From Colocasia esculenta (lineage: Eukaryota; Streptophyta; Magnoliopsida; Alismatales; Araceae), in contig CM024766.1 in assembly GCA_014218235.1 (NCBI GenBank), positions 23,533,346-23,597,345 of the forward strand: 64,000 nucleotides of DNA, in the 5' to 3' direction. Positions 11,738 through 21,675 of this stretch are shown piece by piece (position 1 is the first letter of the stretch; each line of letters begins with the position of its first letter). The notes under the pieces were generated by a model that saw only the letters and a list, made by a program, of their open reading frames with translations, was not told where the DNA came from and did no database searches. A program made the translations under genes and the position numbers.

Positions 11738-13604
11738 TTGACTGTGCTGAAATTGCTGTGAAAGTGTGTTTGAATGGATGATAATGTTGAAATGAGTTCT
11801 TGATGTTTGTTGTTAAATATCCGTTGTGAATTCTGTCAAGTATGTGAAAAGGAAATTGGGTGAAAGTCCATGTGTGATGGATCAGTTTGTGAGTTGAGAT
11901 GGTTGGAATGCAATCAATTTTTGTGCAGTTGGTGAAGAGAAAATTTCACTGTGATTCTGAAGTGTCCTTTGTGTTCAAGGTCGACTCTATTGGCAACAGT
12001 GTCGACACTATTTTCTTTCACACCAAAAGCTTTTGCCATTTCTGTCAATTCACACATCCTTGATTCCATTTAGTAAATAAATTCCTCTTCCTCCAGTAAA
12101 TCAAATCCTTGATTCATACTTTGCATTGGCCTATGTGGTATATAAAATGGTGACTTGAAGAAGGACAAGTTAGGCATGTCTGGAATCTTTCACTATGCTA
12201 GAGTATATGTCTCCGCTAAGTACCAAAGGTCTTTATGCATTTGTTGAGGGGGAGTTCTTCTTTTGCTATCTATCCTTCATGGTTCAAGAATTCATTTTCT
12301 AAGAGGAAGTTGTTTCATTGTGAGAAGCAAAATTTCTAGGCATTTTCTCAGGGGGAGTTAATCTCAATTTCATATTCTTGGAAAACTCCTTTATCTCAGA
12401 ATTTAAAAGATTGTGGGTTGAGTGTTATAATATTCTGGGTTAACTGTTAAACTTCTTTGAAGAATTCAAATCAATTAACTAACAGTGCAGAAAGAAATTC
12501 TTTTAGTGAGAAGTGCATCTCTATTAATCCTCGAAAATTCACTTGCAACTTGGTTTCATTAGATAGGTTTTCAAGGCATCTGAAATCTTTTGAATTGAAA
12601 AATCTTCTTGACCCAGAAACAAATTGTTTGATACAGTCTTTACAAATGACAGAACAATGACTATGCTCTGAGAAATTGCAAATTTCTAATAAAATCAGAA
12701 GTATCATTGTATGTCATGATGAGCTGGTTAATTATGTTCAGGATGTCAAAATGAATTTGATAAACTCTAAGTAATTGGGGATTCTGGTGTTTGATAGGCA
12801 TGTTTCCTCACATGAAAGGATGCATCTAAATTTTTTCCTGAAGCAAAATGATTTCCTAAATAAGTAATAAAGAGTTCTGATGTGTACAAAACATGGGCTC
12901 TTGCATGAAATATGAGGGAGATCAGATTGTTCATTTGTATCCAAATAAAAAAATTAATAAAAAAATGATATTCAAAAGATTCAATTTTATGGAAAAATCA
13001 AGGCAGATTTATCATTTTAAACACTTTTTAGCCTGCTCAGATAATCTTCCAATGTGATCCTGCTACATGTGATGAGTAAAAGGTTTCGTACTGATGCAAA
13101 TTCTCTATCTGAAAGTTTTTACTCTTATCTGTTATTTACTCTCATGAGTTCTTTAATCCTTCTTTAATGGTTAATACATAAATTTATCATTTTCAAACCA
13201 TTAATCTGAAGAATAATGAGAAAGGGTGTAAAACAAAAATGCGTAATTGCTGTTAACTTGTCCAGGATCTTCAACGAATTTAGTGGATCATAGTGAAATA
13301 ACATTTCCTCGAATTTATTGAAGTTTTGCCTCAATCTCAGATTCATTAGTGTCGACTCTATTCACCATAGAGTCAACACTACTCCACCCTGTGGTTTGGT
13401 TCACGATACATCTTTGTTGTTCCGCAGGACCACGATACTTCCGGGGAAGGTCGACCCTCTTAAAGTTTCGTCTCTTCAGACGTCGCCATTCTCAAAAGCT
13501 GTTTTGAAAACCTCTTCTTCCTCCTCAACCCTTTCCAGGAACACTAGTTTCCCTACAACTCCATCTTCGTTCCTTCTGCTTCCCGATTCTCTGTTCCTTT
13601 TCTC
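11738..13604 (+). other. Sire-1 spacer between pol and ORF3
   Basis: Non-coding. It holds a GTCGAC pair 21 bases apart (11980 and 12001), a polypurine module (12135-12253), another AGGGGGAG tract near 12352, and a block near 12660-12740 that resembles 44300-44390 of Sire-2. A second GTCGAC-type pair (13351 and a GTCAAC at 13372) and a single GTCGAC at 13450 lie shortly before the ORF3 start. Confidence 0.75.
12135..12253 (+). promoter_or_regulatory. Sire-1 polypurine module after pol
   Basis: About 119 bases running from GGTATATAAAATGGTGACTT through AAGGACAAG, CACTATGC and TATGTCTCCGC to TTGAGGGGGAG. Sire-2 has two tandem copies of the same module at the equivalent place. Multiple polypurine tracts are a reported sirevirus trait (from memory). 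A role in plus-strand priming is inference. Confidence 0.75.
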
Positions 13605-15822
13605 ATGGCTCCTAAGCTGCAGCCTCGTCGTGGCGGGAAGAGGAAGCAAGACGAGTCTTTTGGTTTAGAACTGCAGTCCAAGGCTGCGAAGAGCATTGTG
13701 ATTCGTGAGAAGAAGTCTGTTGCTCCTGCATTTTCAAGCCGCCGATATTCCCATCCTCGCACTACTAAGGAAAAGAACTTCTCTAAGGGTATGAAAAAAT
13801 TGGAATTTGTTGATTTAAGTAGCTCTGGTGAGGATACCTCAAGCTAGCAAGGGTCTAAGACATCACTAGAAGGAAGCCCTAATTCCCAGGAAACAGATAA
13901 TGGCTCTGGCAGTCAACATGTGCAGGAGGAATCATCTAATTCCTCTCAAAAATCCAGTGATAATGAGATAGGGGCTTCTGAAAAATATGAGGAAAAATAA
14001 GAAGAATATGTCAGTTCAAAGCATGAAGAAGAGAAAGGAGATGAAGATGAGATTAATGTCAACAGTCCTGAGGAGCAAAGTCCGGATGCAGAGCAAGAAG
14101 AAGACAAGTCAGATCATGCTGTCACTGATTCAGAGGATGAAGAAGATGATCATACACCCTCAAGAGCAAAAAGGATGAGTATTGGAAACAAATCTCTTTT
14201 ACATCTCAGGATTATCAATGTTCACGATGAAGGTATGTCTAGCTTAGTGCCAGAAGTTCTTGAGATGTTGGAATTTCAAGGGTGGACAGATTTTGTTAGT
14301 GTGCATAGGACACACTATCCTCTCTTGGTTCAAGAGTTCTTCAGAAACCTTGTTAGCAAAAAGTATTCTCTTGAGTCCAGTGTAAGAGGGGTTCACATTG
14401 TACTCACAAATTCTATTGTGAGTCAATTGTTGGGGATACCAGATGAGGGTTGCAATCCTCAGAATCTCAATTTTTGTGCACATGAAACCTTCTCAATCCG
14501 GAATGGTCAGTCGCACAATGTACATGATGAAAATCAAGCAAAGGTGTCTCATCTGAATGCCAACAGATTTCCACCTGCACATTGGCTTTTGCACCACTGG
14601 TGTACAACTATTTTAACTCCTCAGGGAAGAGGAAGACAGAGAGTAACAAGTTTGCAGAGATGCATTATGTTCTGCTTGATTAAGAAAGTGAAGATCAATT
14701 TAGCTACTATTTTCTGCCAGCTAATTTATGAAGTGACAATACCGAAATTGAGAAGGAGTTTTCCATATGCAGCTCATCTATCCTCCATTTTTCAGCTGTT
14801 AGGTGTTCCTGTTGCAGGATCAAAAGAACACAAAATTGCCAGATTCCACATGTATGATCTGGACCATATTGTGAAATTTATGAAGCTCAACTTGGTTCCT
14901 CAGGAGAATGTCAAAGATGTAATGGAGTTGGAACAAGCACATCAGGCTGGGGAAGAACACCAAGATCAGGATCATGATGTTCCTGAAGAGAATTTTCCAG
15001 AAGAGTCACTTCCCATTCCTTCTCCACCATATGTTCCTCCTTTTGATGCTCCTGAAATTGATCCTCCTCATGTTCCTCATTCTACATTTGCTCCATCTGT
15101 GCATGATAATCCTTCATCATCCACTGCAGCAGCTCCAATTCCTCCCACTCTTATCACCTTTCTAGAAGAGCAGTTTGCTTCTGTCCATTAGTGTCTTGAC
15201 CTTCTGAACACCAAGATGGAGGAGCAAGCTTCACATTTTGACAGTCGATGGAGATGATTGAACAACATCTGCAAGCAAATGTAGTCAGGCAAGAGGAAAT
15301 TCATAGATTTACAAAAATCAGGTCTGATCAGTTGGTATATACTATTGGATATGTATTTGACCAAGAGGCCTTCACTCAGGCCAAATTTTTTGATAAAGTT
15401 GAAACAATTGCCTAGGACCTTCAGCATGGTACTGCTCAGTTCAATGCCATTCCTGGACTTGTTCAATCTGTTCAGAAAATTCTTGACAGAATGAATGTAT
15501 TGAGACGCCACAATGAGGACATTTCAAAGGTGCTTCAGTACATGAGAGATGAATTTAACAGAGTTTGGAGATTACATGACATTAATGAGTCTGATGCTAG
15601 CAATCAAGCCACCACCTCAGCTGTGGCACCCACCATGCCTCATGGGCAGACAACATTCCAATGGTTGTTGAACACCAGGTTGATCAGTTGAAAGATTTCT
15701 TGAATACCAAATTCAATGCTATTCAGATATATCTTCAAGAGAACTATGATAATCTGTACTTTCACCTGACAAGGATGGAAGACAGACTTTTTCCCTCACA
15801 GCCTCCACCTCCTCCTCCATGA
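13605..15822 (+). pseudogene. Sire-1 third ORF (so-called env-like), broken
   Basis: The ATG at 13605 begins a Lys/Arg-rich N-terminus (MAPKLQPRRGGKRKQ), stopped at 13845. An acidic Glu-rich stretch follows in shifted frames. A globular region at 14175-14900 matches Sire-2 ORF3 and resembles the domain Pfam calls putative plant transposon protein. Then come a Pro-rich linker (to about 15180) and a C-terminal part ending in a poly-Pro tail at 15822. Stops or shifts occur near 13845, 15189, 15412 and 15690. No signal peptide is visible, so an envelope role is not supported by the sequence. Function unknown. Confidence 0.8.
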
Positions 15823-16148
15823 TGTCCTCTTTTTGATTATGTCAAAGGGGGAGAAGTTTGATGTTTGATCTTAGAAATGTGGTTGGATGTTTGTGTTGAT
15901 GATTTCTCTTTTGTATGACTCATTTTGGTTGTTAAGCTATCATGGTTGATGTCTTTTTGTAAAAATCTTAGTTCTTGAAATGAAAACATCAGAGAATGAC
16001 TTTTGCAAATGAAGTTGTTTGCCTGTCATCTGTGTGACTTCAATGGATTGTATACCTGTGTGAATAGGTTGGATAAATTTCTGGTTCTCAACTTTAAAGA
16101 GTTCAAACATCTATAACAAATTGTTGCCATCATCAAAAAGGGGGAGAT
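15823..16148 (+). other. Sire-1 region between ORF3 and 3' LTR, with two polypurine tracts
   Basis: AAAGGGGGAG at 15844-15853 directly after ORF3 and AAAAAGGGGGAGA at 16135-16147 against the LTR. Sire-2 has the same two tracts at the same two places. Otherwise AT-rich and non-coding. Confidence 0.85.
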
Positions 16149-16263
16149 TGTTGTGTCCCTGGTTTTGATGATGTCACACTTGAAGTAGAAAAGTATAGAT
16201 ATTTGACAAACAACATTTGCTTTATAGGTACAATTCATTTACAACAAAGAAAATTCCGATAAA

Positions 16264-16659
16264 GTCGACACTACTTGGTGCATAGGTCGACACTAATGGT
16301 CTATCCATGTTACGCTGAGGAAATGTGAACAAGTCAGGTCAACGCTATTCAGAGAGTATGTCAACACTTGAGATGGTTACAAGTCATACTGAGGTGATGC
16401 AATCTGATAAGGTCGACACTCAGTGAGGATAAGGTCGACACTATACAAGGGCCGAGTTCATTGTAAAGACAATTGGAGCTAAGGTCGACACTAACTGTAC
16501 CCAAGGTCGACACCAACTGTTTATCAGGCTAACTCAGAATAAAGATCAAGTTGATATCTTGGAACTCTCAGGTTTGTTACATGTTCTTGATTACTGAAGA
16601 CGGGTGCTTCACTTAAGACTAATGTGTGTATGTCGACATTAGACCTTGGAAGTGTCGGC
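16264..16659 (+). repeat. Sire-1 LTR palindrome array (GTCGAC pairs, 22-bp spacing)
   Basis: Pairs start at 16264/16286, 16338/16360, 16412/16434, 16484/16506 and 16632/16654; every pair is 22 bases apart. Pair-to-pair distances are 74, 74, 72 and 148. Members at 16338, 16360 (GTCAAC) and 16654 (GTCGGC) are degenerate. Flanking sequence between pairs is largely unlike, so the spacing outlasts the surrounding sequence. Confidence 0.9.
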
Positions 16660-17446
16660 ACTACTACACTTAGAATTTTCAAGAGAACAGAAGTCCTCAC
16701 ACAAGCACATGATCCAAGGTCCAATGACTGGGCACGTCAGCTGTTCTTGAAGGTTCCGATGCTCGGAGGCAAAAAGATTCCTCCACTTTTTGGTGAATCT
16801 GTTGAGGGGCCCATTGCACAGAATCCTGTGCAATCAGATAACAAAAAGGGGAGTGCTCCAGTTCGTGTGTGTAGAGAGCTTGCTGAAGACAACGAAAGGG
16901 AAAAATCGCAGAGCATCACGAAGTGAGGAGATTAGAGGCCATGTCATCAACACGAAGATGCAATTTCAGATCGGAGCTGTGATCAGATGGATGTGTTGCT
17001 GAATCAAGCTTGAATTGAAGCTTCGAATAGATGGTGCTGAGTCTTCGTGAACAGAGGATCGTGAAGCTTCTCCAACTTTGATCCCTGTGATCCGATTGGA
17101 ACAAGTTTTAAGAGGAATTCATCTCATGAGGGATCAAATCTGAAGACCAGAAATGCTGTAATTCGAATCTGGATCTTGAGCAGGGAGTTTGATTATCTCC
17201 AAACACATTCTGGCACTTTTTCATTTTCAATTTCTTCTGAGAATTTGATTTGTGTGCTATCTGCCTCTTTGTGAGGTAGATTGTATTGATCATTCACCTG
17301 CTGTGATTGGATCAATTGGTTTAAAGCTATGTATTAGTGTAGTGTTCAAGCTGTGAGTTAGCGGATGTGAAGAAGCTGTGAATCAGCAGGTGTTTGAGGT
17401 TTCTTCACAGTGGTTCTCATAGTGGTACCTTAGTGGTTGTGTGAGG

Positions 17447-17482
17447 GGTGGATGTAGGTCTCCTCATTGGAGCCGAACCACC
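17447..17482 (+). promoter_or_regulatory. Sire-1 LTR conserved stem-loop
   Basis: GGTGG and CCACC form an outer stem; inside, GGTCTCC faces GGAGCC around a short loop. The frame GGTGGATGTAGG...CCGAACCACC is kept in Sire-2 while the inner arms differ but still pair. Possible RNA structure in R/U5. Confidence 0.7.
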
Positions 17483-17636
17483 TTAAAACTTTCCTTTCTT
17501 GTGTGTGGTTTGTTCCCTTGTTGCTTTGTGCGTTGATTGTTCAATTGGTATTGTCATATTGAGGCATCTAACTTCTGAATTGTTTTAAAATTTTGAAGAT
17601 TCTCTATTCACCCCCCCTCTAGATAATCTTTCTACA

Positions 17637-19159
17637 GACAACACCACCGAGGGGGTGACCGTCAATGTGTTCATTAGTGCTTGCGGTCAACCGTTGGGGC
17701 CTCCTAACAAGCCTTCTAATCCGTCCTCCAATCCTCACCAATTCCCATCACATCCCTCTTGGCCCTATTCTGTTGTTCCTCCTCCTTCTGGCAATACCCG
17801 TCCCAGTCCCAAGAGATCTCATTATCTTGCCCTCCCCGAATCCCTCGGGGACATATTCTTTGCCCTCATGTCTTGCGAGGCCATCCAACTTCCCCCACAA
17901 AAGGAGGGTGTCCATCTGAGGGCCGATACTTCAAAGTACTATCCCTATCATAGGGCCCCCGGTCATGAAATCCACAATTGCTTCACTTTTTGTGACTTGG
18001 TGTATGACATGAACGATCATGGTAGGATTAATTGGGAAGATGTCAAGGTCGCCATTTCCAAGTCTAGGTATACTAGAAAGGACCTTGGTATAGTGCAGAA
18101 CCCCCTCCCCAACCACCAAAACAACAACAACCCCTCCTCCTCTAAGTCCTAGGAAAAGGTCAACACCATGACGCATCCGAAACCTCTGGTAGTGAGGAGA
18201 GAACAACAATGGGGGGTAGACGGTTTTGAGGAGTGGTACCCCTGTCCCTCCGTATAGTCCCAGGAACCCTCCACCACCGTAGATGCCATCCTAGAAGAGC
18301 GGCCCTTAGTGCTTATCCGACCTGCTCGTCAGGATGCTTATCCTATTCCCGGTCTCTCTACCTATGAGTCACCCACCTATGGTTCCAAACCCCTCCAACT
18401 CATTTTCCATAGGTCCCAGGAGGATGTTCATGTCACTCTCCAGAACTGGATTGTTCCCCCACTTCCACGACCATCTCAAGATGAGGAGGACAATGGACCG
18501 CTACCACCTGTCGGCACCGAATATGACATTCTTCAACACTTGGATAAGACTCCCGCAAGGGTGTCTATTTTATAATTGATTCAGAAATCGCCGTCCCATC
18601 AGTCCACCCTCCTCCAATTCCTTCAAATGATCATGGTCAATCATGACCTTCCTGCTAGTGGGGTGACCAATGCCATTCTCTCCCTCACCCAAGGACCCTC
18701 CATCTCCTTTCGAACAAAGACCTTACCGCCCCCAAATGGCGTTCACTTCCTCTCTGCCTCACCGTCACCCTCAACGGGATTTCAGTGGATTCCACTCTTA
18801 TAGACATAGGGGCATCCATTAATGTTTGTCCGATGAAGACCCTTAAGTAATTGGGTTTAGGGGAGGACAATCTGGAGAAAATATGCTCCACTTTCGCTGC
18901 CTATGACAACTCCAAGAGGGTTGCCAAGGGTAAGATCGCTCTTCAATTGGAAATAGGACTAGTCACCATGTTTTCTGAGTTTCTAGTCTTGGATGTCGAT
19001 CTAGCCTATAAGGCCAATCTTGGTCGTCCTTGGCTAAGGCAAACTCTAGGGGTCCCTTCCACTGCCCACCAATGCTTCAAATTTCCATTCAATGGGCGCG
19101 TTATCAAAATTAAGAGCATCCCTACCGTGGAAACCCTCAATTCTATCACTTCGGAGTAG
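17637..19159 (+). pseudogene. gag-pro: Ogre/Tat gag C-terminal part and protease (broken)
   Basis: A Pro-rich gag segment (17637-17830) is followed by the Tat-type knuckle-like block around 17935-17990 (YHRAPGHEIHNC). The protease region at about 18770-19110 shows DIGAS as the catalytic triplet neighbourhood, then the flap-to-end block ending LGRPWL and the FKFPFNG segment common in Ogre/Tat. In-frame stops occur at 18150, near 18257, at 18573, near 18801 and near 18848. The last stop, at 19157-19159, separates it from the G-patch segment, which is in the same frame. It would process the polyprotein. Confidence 0.8.
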
Positions 19160-19924
19160 ATGTCGCACCTGTTCATTCCGGACAAGGGCAAGAAACCCGT
19201 CATGTCCATCTTTGTTCTCCCCTCTCCCCTTGATTTGAACCAACCTCCCTTTTTAAATGAAGAGTTTCAGACTACCCCATGTCCCCAAGGGAAAGGTTGG
19301 GAGGTGATGGCGAAGATCGGCTACATTCATGGCCGAGGATTGGGTAGAGACAGGCAGGGTCCTGTCAATAGTGTTCAGGTCAAGAGGTTGTTGACTAGGG
19401 CTGGTTTCGGCTTTCACCCAGACCCTATTCATCTGGATCCATTCATACCCTACACGCCTCTAACTTTGACCCTGAAAGAGCACTTTGTTCGGGGACCCAT
19501 CCAACTGGGAACATGGGAGCCCGTAGTGGAGGAATTGTCCGACTCCGAGAGCGAAGAAGAAGAGGAAGTTGCCGATCTTGAGGAAGTCTGCGAGGACTAC
19601 GACCTTCTCTCGCTCTTTGGTTCTGACCTCCCGTCTCCATTTCCATCTTCTTCATCTCCTTCACATTCGCCCTCAATTGAAGTGTGCTCAGCACACGAGT
19701 CCCTTTCTCCAACTACTTCTTTCTCCCTCCTTTCCCAATCTGTCCTCCCTCCATTCATCACCTGGCCAGTCGGGGCAGCCTTGAGTCAACAACTCATGGT
19801 TATGAGCTTTGACTCCCAAATAAAAATGCCAATTTTCAAAGGTGGGAATGCGAGGTCTCCGTCGAGCATCCTTCCTCTATGGAGTCTCTTCCAATCAGCC
19901 AGGGGCCGATGCTTTCCAACCTAA
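19160..19924 (+). pseudogene. Ogre/Tat G-patch-like segment and acidic tail
   Basis: In frame with the protease after one stop. A Gly-rich G-patch signature (GWEVMAKIGYIHGRGLGRDR) lies at about 19300-19370; G-patch modules bind RNA or RNA helicases in other proteins. An acidic Glu/Asp run follows (about 19530-19600), then a Ser/Pro-rich tail. The frame ends at 19922-19924. Confidence 0.75.
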
Positions 19925-19989
19925 ATACCCATTCTCGCCCGTCTAGGGCACTTCCCCTGTACATAGTTTTGTAAATAGTCCTGTACATA
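19925..19989 (+). other. Ogre/Tat non-coding stretch before RT, left part (possible intron)
   Basis: Full of stops and continued at 31180-31303. Pea Ogre is known to have an intron between protease and RT; this spacer is in the same place. Splice sites cannot be assigned from sequence alone. Confidence 0.45.
19985..19989. repeat. Target site duplication ACATA (left), Del-B
   Basis: ACATA directly before the 5' LTR and again at 31180-31184 directly after the 3' LTR. Confidence 0.95.
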
Positions 19990-20295
19990 TGTAGCACCCC
20001 GGAAATTTTAGCTATATAAAAATTCGAATAAATAGAAATAAATAATTTCCATAAGATCAAAGAATTTAAAACATGCGTATCAATATCGTATGTGCCAAAA
20101 CACATCGGAAAAATCCATAAAAATGGGAAATCAACCCCAAACATTATTCATAAGGGTTCCACGAAGAAATTCGTGTGACGAAAAATCCGATTAACCAAGT
20201 GAACATCACATGGTGACCAATTATCCAAATTAGGAAACAAGTAGGAAAACCGTTAACACGGAAATACGACGCAACCAAAAAAAAAAGAAAAAAAG

Positions 20296-20350
20296 TGTTG
20301 GAAAGACTTCCAACATTATAAATTAATGACCCAATATCTTAATTGGGTCA
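20296..20350 (+). repeat. Del-B U3 twin hairpins
   Basis: TGTTGGAA...TTCCAACA (20296-20315, loop AGAC) and TGACCCAAT...ATTGGGTCA (20327-20350, loop ATCTTA). Both are perfect, and both recur in the 3' LTR near 28235-28290. Confidence 0.8.
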
Positions 20351-20628
20351 ATGGACATCATTTGGCCCAATAATCAAAGGATGCTAGAAAATGCATGGAA
20401 ATTCGTAACTCTAAATAGGCTGAAATTAGAAAGAGGCAATTTGAGTTCAATTGGGATGCAATCATGCATTCTTGGCAACCCAAATTCGTGCCTAACTATG
20501 GTGGGAGGTTTCCTAAAGCCTCACACACTCTAAGGGAGGAAGAAATCCTCAAAGGATAGGAAACTACCCTGTCAAAACTGCAACTTAGCTTTCCTAGTCA
20601 TCGTAGGACTCCTAAAACACCATGGTTG

Positions 20629-20636
20629 CTTAAATA
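20629..20636 (+). promoter_or_regulatory. Del-B LTR TATA-like box (weak)
   Basis: TTAAATAC about 640 bases into the LTR; the 3' copy reads TTAAATAA near 28566. No better candidate was seen. Confidence 0.3.
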
Positions 20637-21351
20637 CTATTCACCAAATCTTAGGAACAAGTTTTAGAACTTGCTGGGGTCGTGTGGGGAAGTTCTCGGT
20701 GGCTGGGGAGCAGGAGATCATCCACACCAAGCCGTTCTTTTTCCCCGTTGTGTCTGCTGCGACCTGCATAGACAGTCATCTTGAAGTCGACGGAAGGTAG
20801 GTTTTCTCGGGCCAAACTTTAATGTACCCTATACCAATGTGTAGAGCATCAAGTTAACTTTCATTTCCCATGGGTTTCATCGAATTCTAATGGGTATATT
20901 TTGAGTTATAAGCATTTTCCCAATGTCGCGCACTGTTAGGGCTTTTCCCGTTCTTCATATGATGCCCACGATTCAAGACTGAATTAGACTAAACTTATTT
21001 CATGAAAATTGTTCTACTTGTAGACACGATCATCGTTCATGTTGGACGTTTTACCCAAAAGTTTTTCGTTAGAGAGTTATGAGCATGGTAAGAGAGTCGC
21101 TGCATGATACTGTGATTTCGGGCTGCAATTAGCTTTATGTTCTTCATATGTTTCTTGGGATTCAGGACTGAATTAGATTAAACCCCCAACATCAAAATTC
21201 TCCTAATAGTTGTCCTCATCATATTTTGTGTTGAACATTTTGTCTAAATGTTATTCGTTAGAGAGTTATAAGCAGGGTATGTAAATCCTACATGAGATGT
21301 GTTTTCATGTTGCACTTGACATATATGTGTTGTTCTGGGAGGGCCTCTAGT

Positions 21352-21675
21352 GTCGACACTACCTGGGCTAGTGTCGACACACTGCCCCAGAATAGCCCAG
21401 AAGGTGTTCTGGAAAGGTCTCTAGTGTCGACACTACCTGATCTAGTGTCGACACTAGCTGACCAGTTTTGCCCAAAGGGTGTTCTGGAAGGCCTCTAGTG
21501 TCGACACTACTTGAACTAGTGTCGACACACTGTCCCATATTGGCCAGAGGGTTTTCTGGAAGCTGTCTCTAGTGTCGACACTACCTGAACTAGTGTCGAC
21601 ACTACTTGACCAATTCTGCATTTTTTTGCCTTGTGTTTGGAGCATAGTGTCGACACCAGTAAGGGGTGTGTCGAC
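21352..21675 (+). repeat. Del-B 5' LTR palindrome array (GTCGAC pairs, 21-bp spacing)
   Basis: Ten exact GTCGAC sites as five pairs: 21352/21373, 21426/21447, 21500/21521, 21574/21595 and 21649/21670. Every pair is 21 bases apart and pairs repeat at 74, 74, 74 and 75. Most extend to CTAGTGTCGACAC; the one at 21442-21457 is a perfect 16-base palindrome CTAGTGTCGACACTAG. Sequence between pairs is also similar from unit to unit (TGTTCTGGAAGG...), so here it is a true tandem repeat of about 74 bases. Confidence 0.96.

Larger units (their letters stand above)
9735..17636 (+). mobile_element. Sire-1, sirevirus-type Ty1/copia element, 5' part outside window
   Basis: Starts inside integrase where Del-A inserted. 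It continues through RT and RNase H, a long non-coding spacer, a third ORF and a 3' LTR. The third ORF downstream of pol, repeated AGGGGGAG tracts and a TGTTG LTR start are sirevirus hallmarks and all match Sire-2. The right edge is placed at TCTACA (17636) because Ogre/Tat coding resumes in frame at 17637. The 5' LTR and target duplication cannot be checked here. Coding is heavily decayed. Confidence 0.9.
16149..17636 (+). repeat. Sire-1 3' LTR (about 1.49 kb)
   Basis: Begins TGTTGTGTCC one base after the polypurine tract, as in Sire-2. The end is set at TCTACA, after a C-run and CTCTAGAT segment like the Sire-2 LTR end. It carries the GTCGAC array near its start and the covarying stem-loop at 17447-17482. 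No clear TATA box was seen. The exact right edge could be off by up to about 7 bases. Confidence 0.82.
17637..19989 (+). mobile_element. Ogre/Tat-type Ty3/gypsy host element, segment 1
   Basis: The oldest visible layer. It carries the end of gag, protease and a G-patch-like stretch, then non-coding sequence where Del-B inserted. It resumes at 31180. The 5' LTR and most of gag lie beyond Sire-1, outside the window. G-patch after protease and a second RNase H in segment 2 are features of the Tat/Ogre group. Confidence 0.85.

Noticed and set aside
20277..20294. Poly-A run as a retroposon tail
   Set aside because: Internal to the Del-B LTR, present in both copies with length difference; no target duplication around it.
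21352..21675. CRISPR-like array of palindromic repeats and spacers
   Set aside because: Spacers are similar to each other, the array lies in both LTRs of a plant retrotransposon and there are no cas genes.
21352..21675. Satellite DNA or centromeric repeat
   Set aside because: Only five units of about 74 bases, confined to the LTR.
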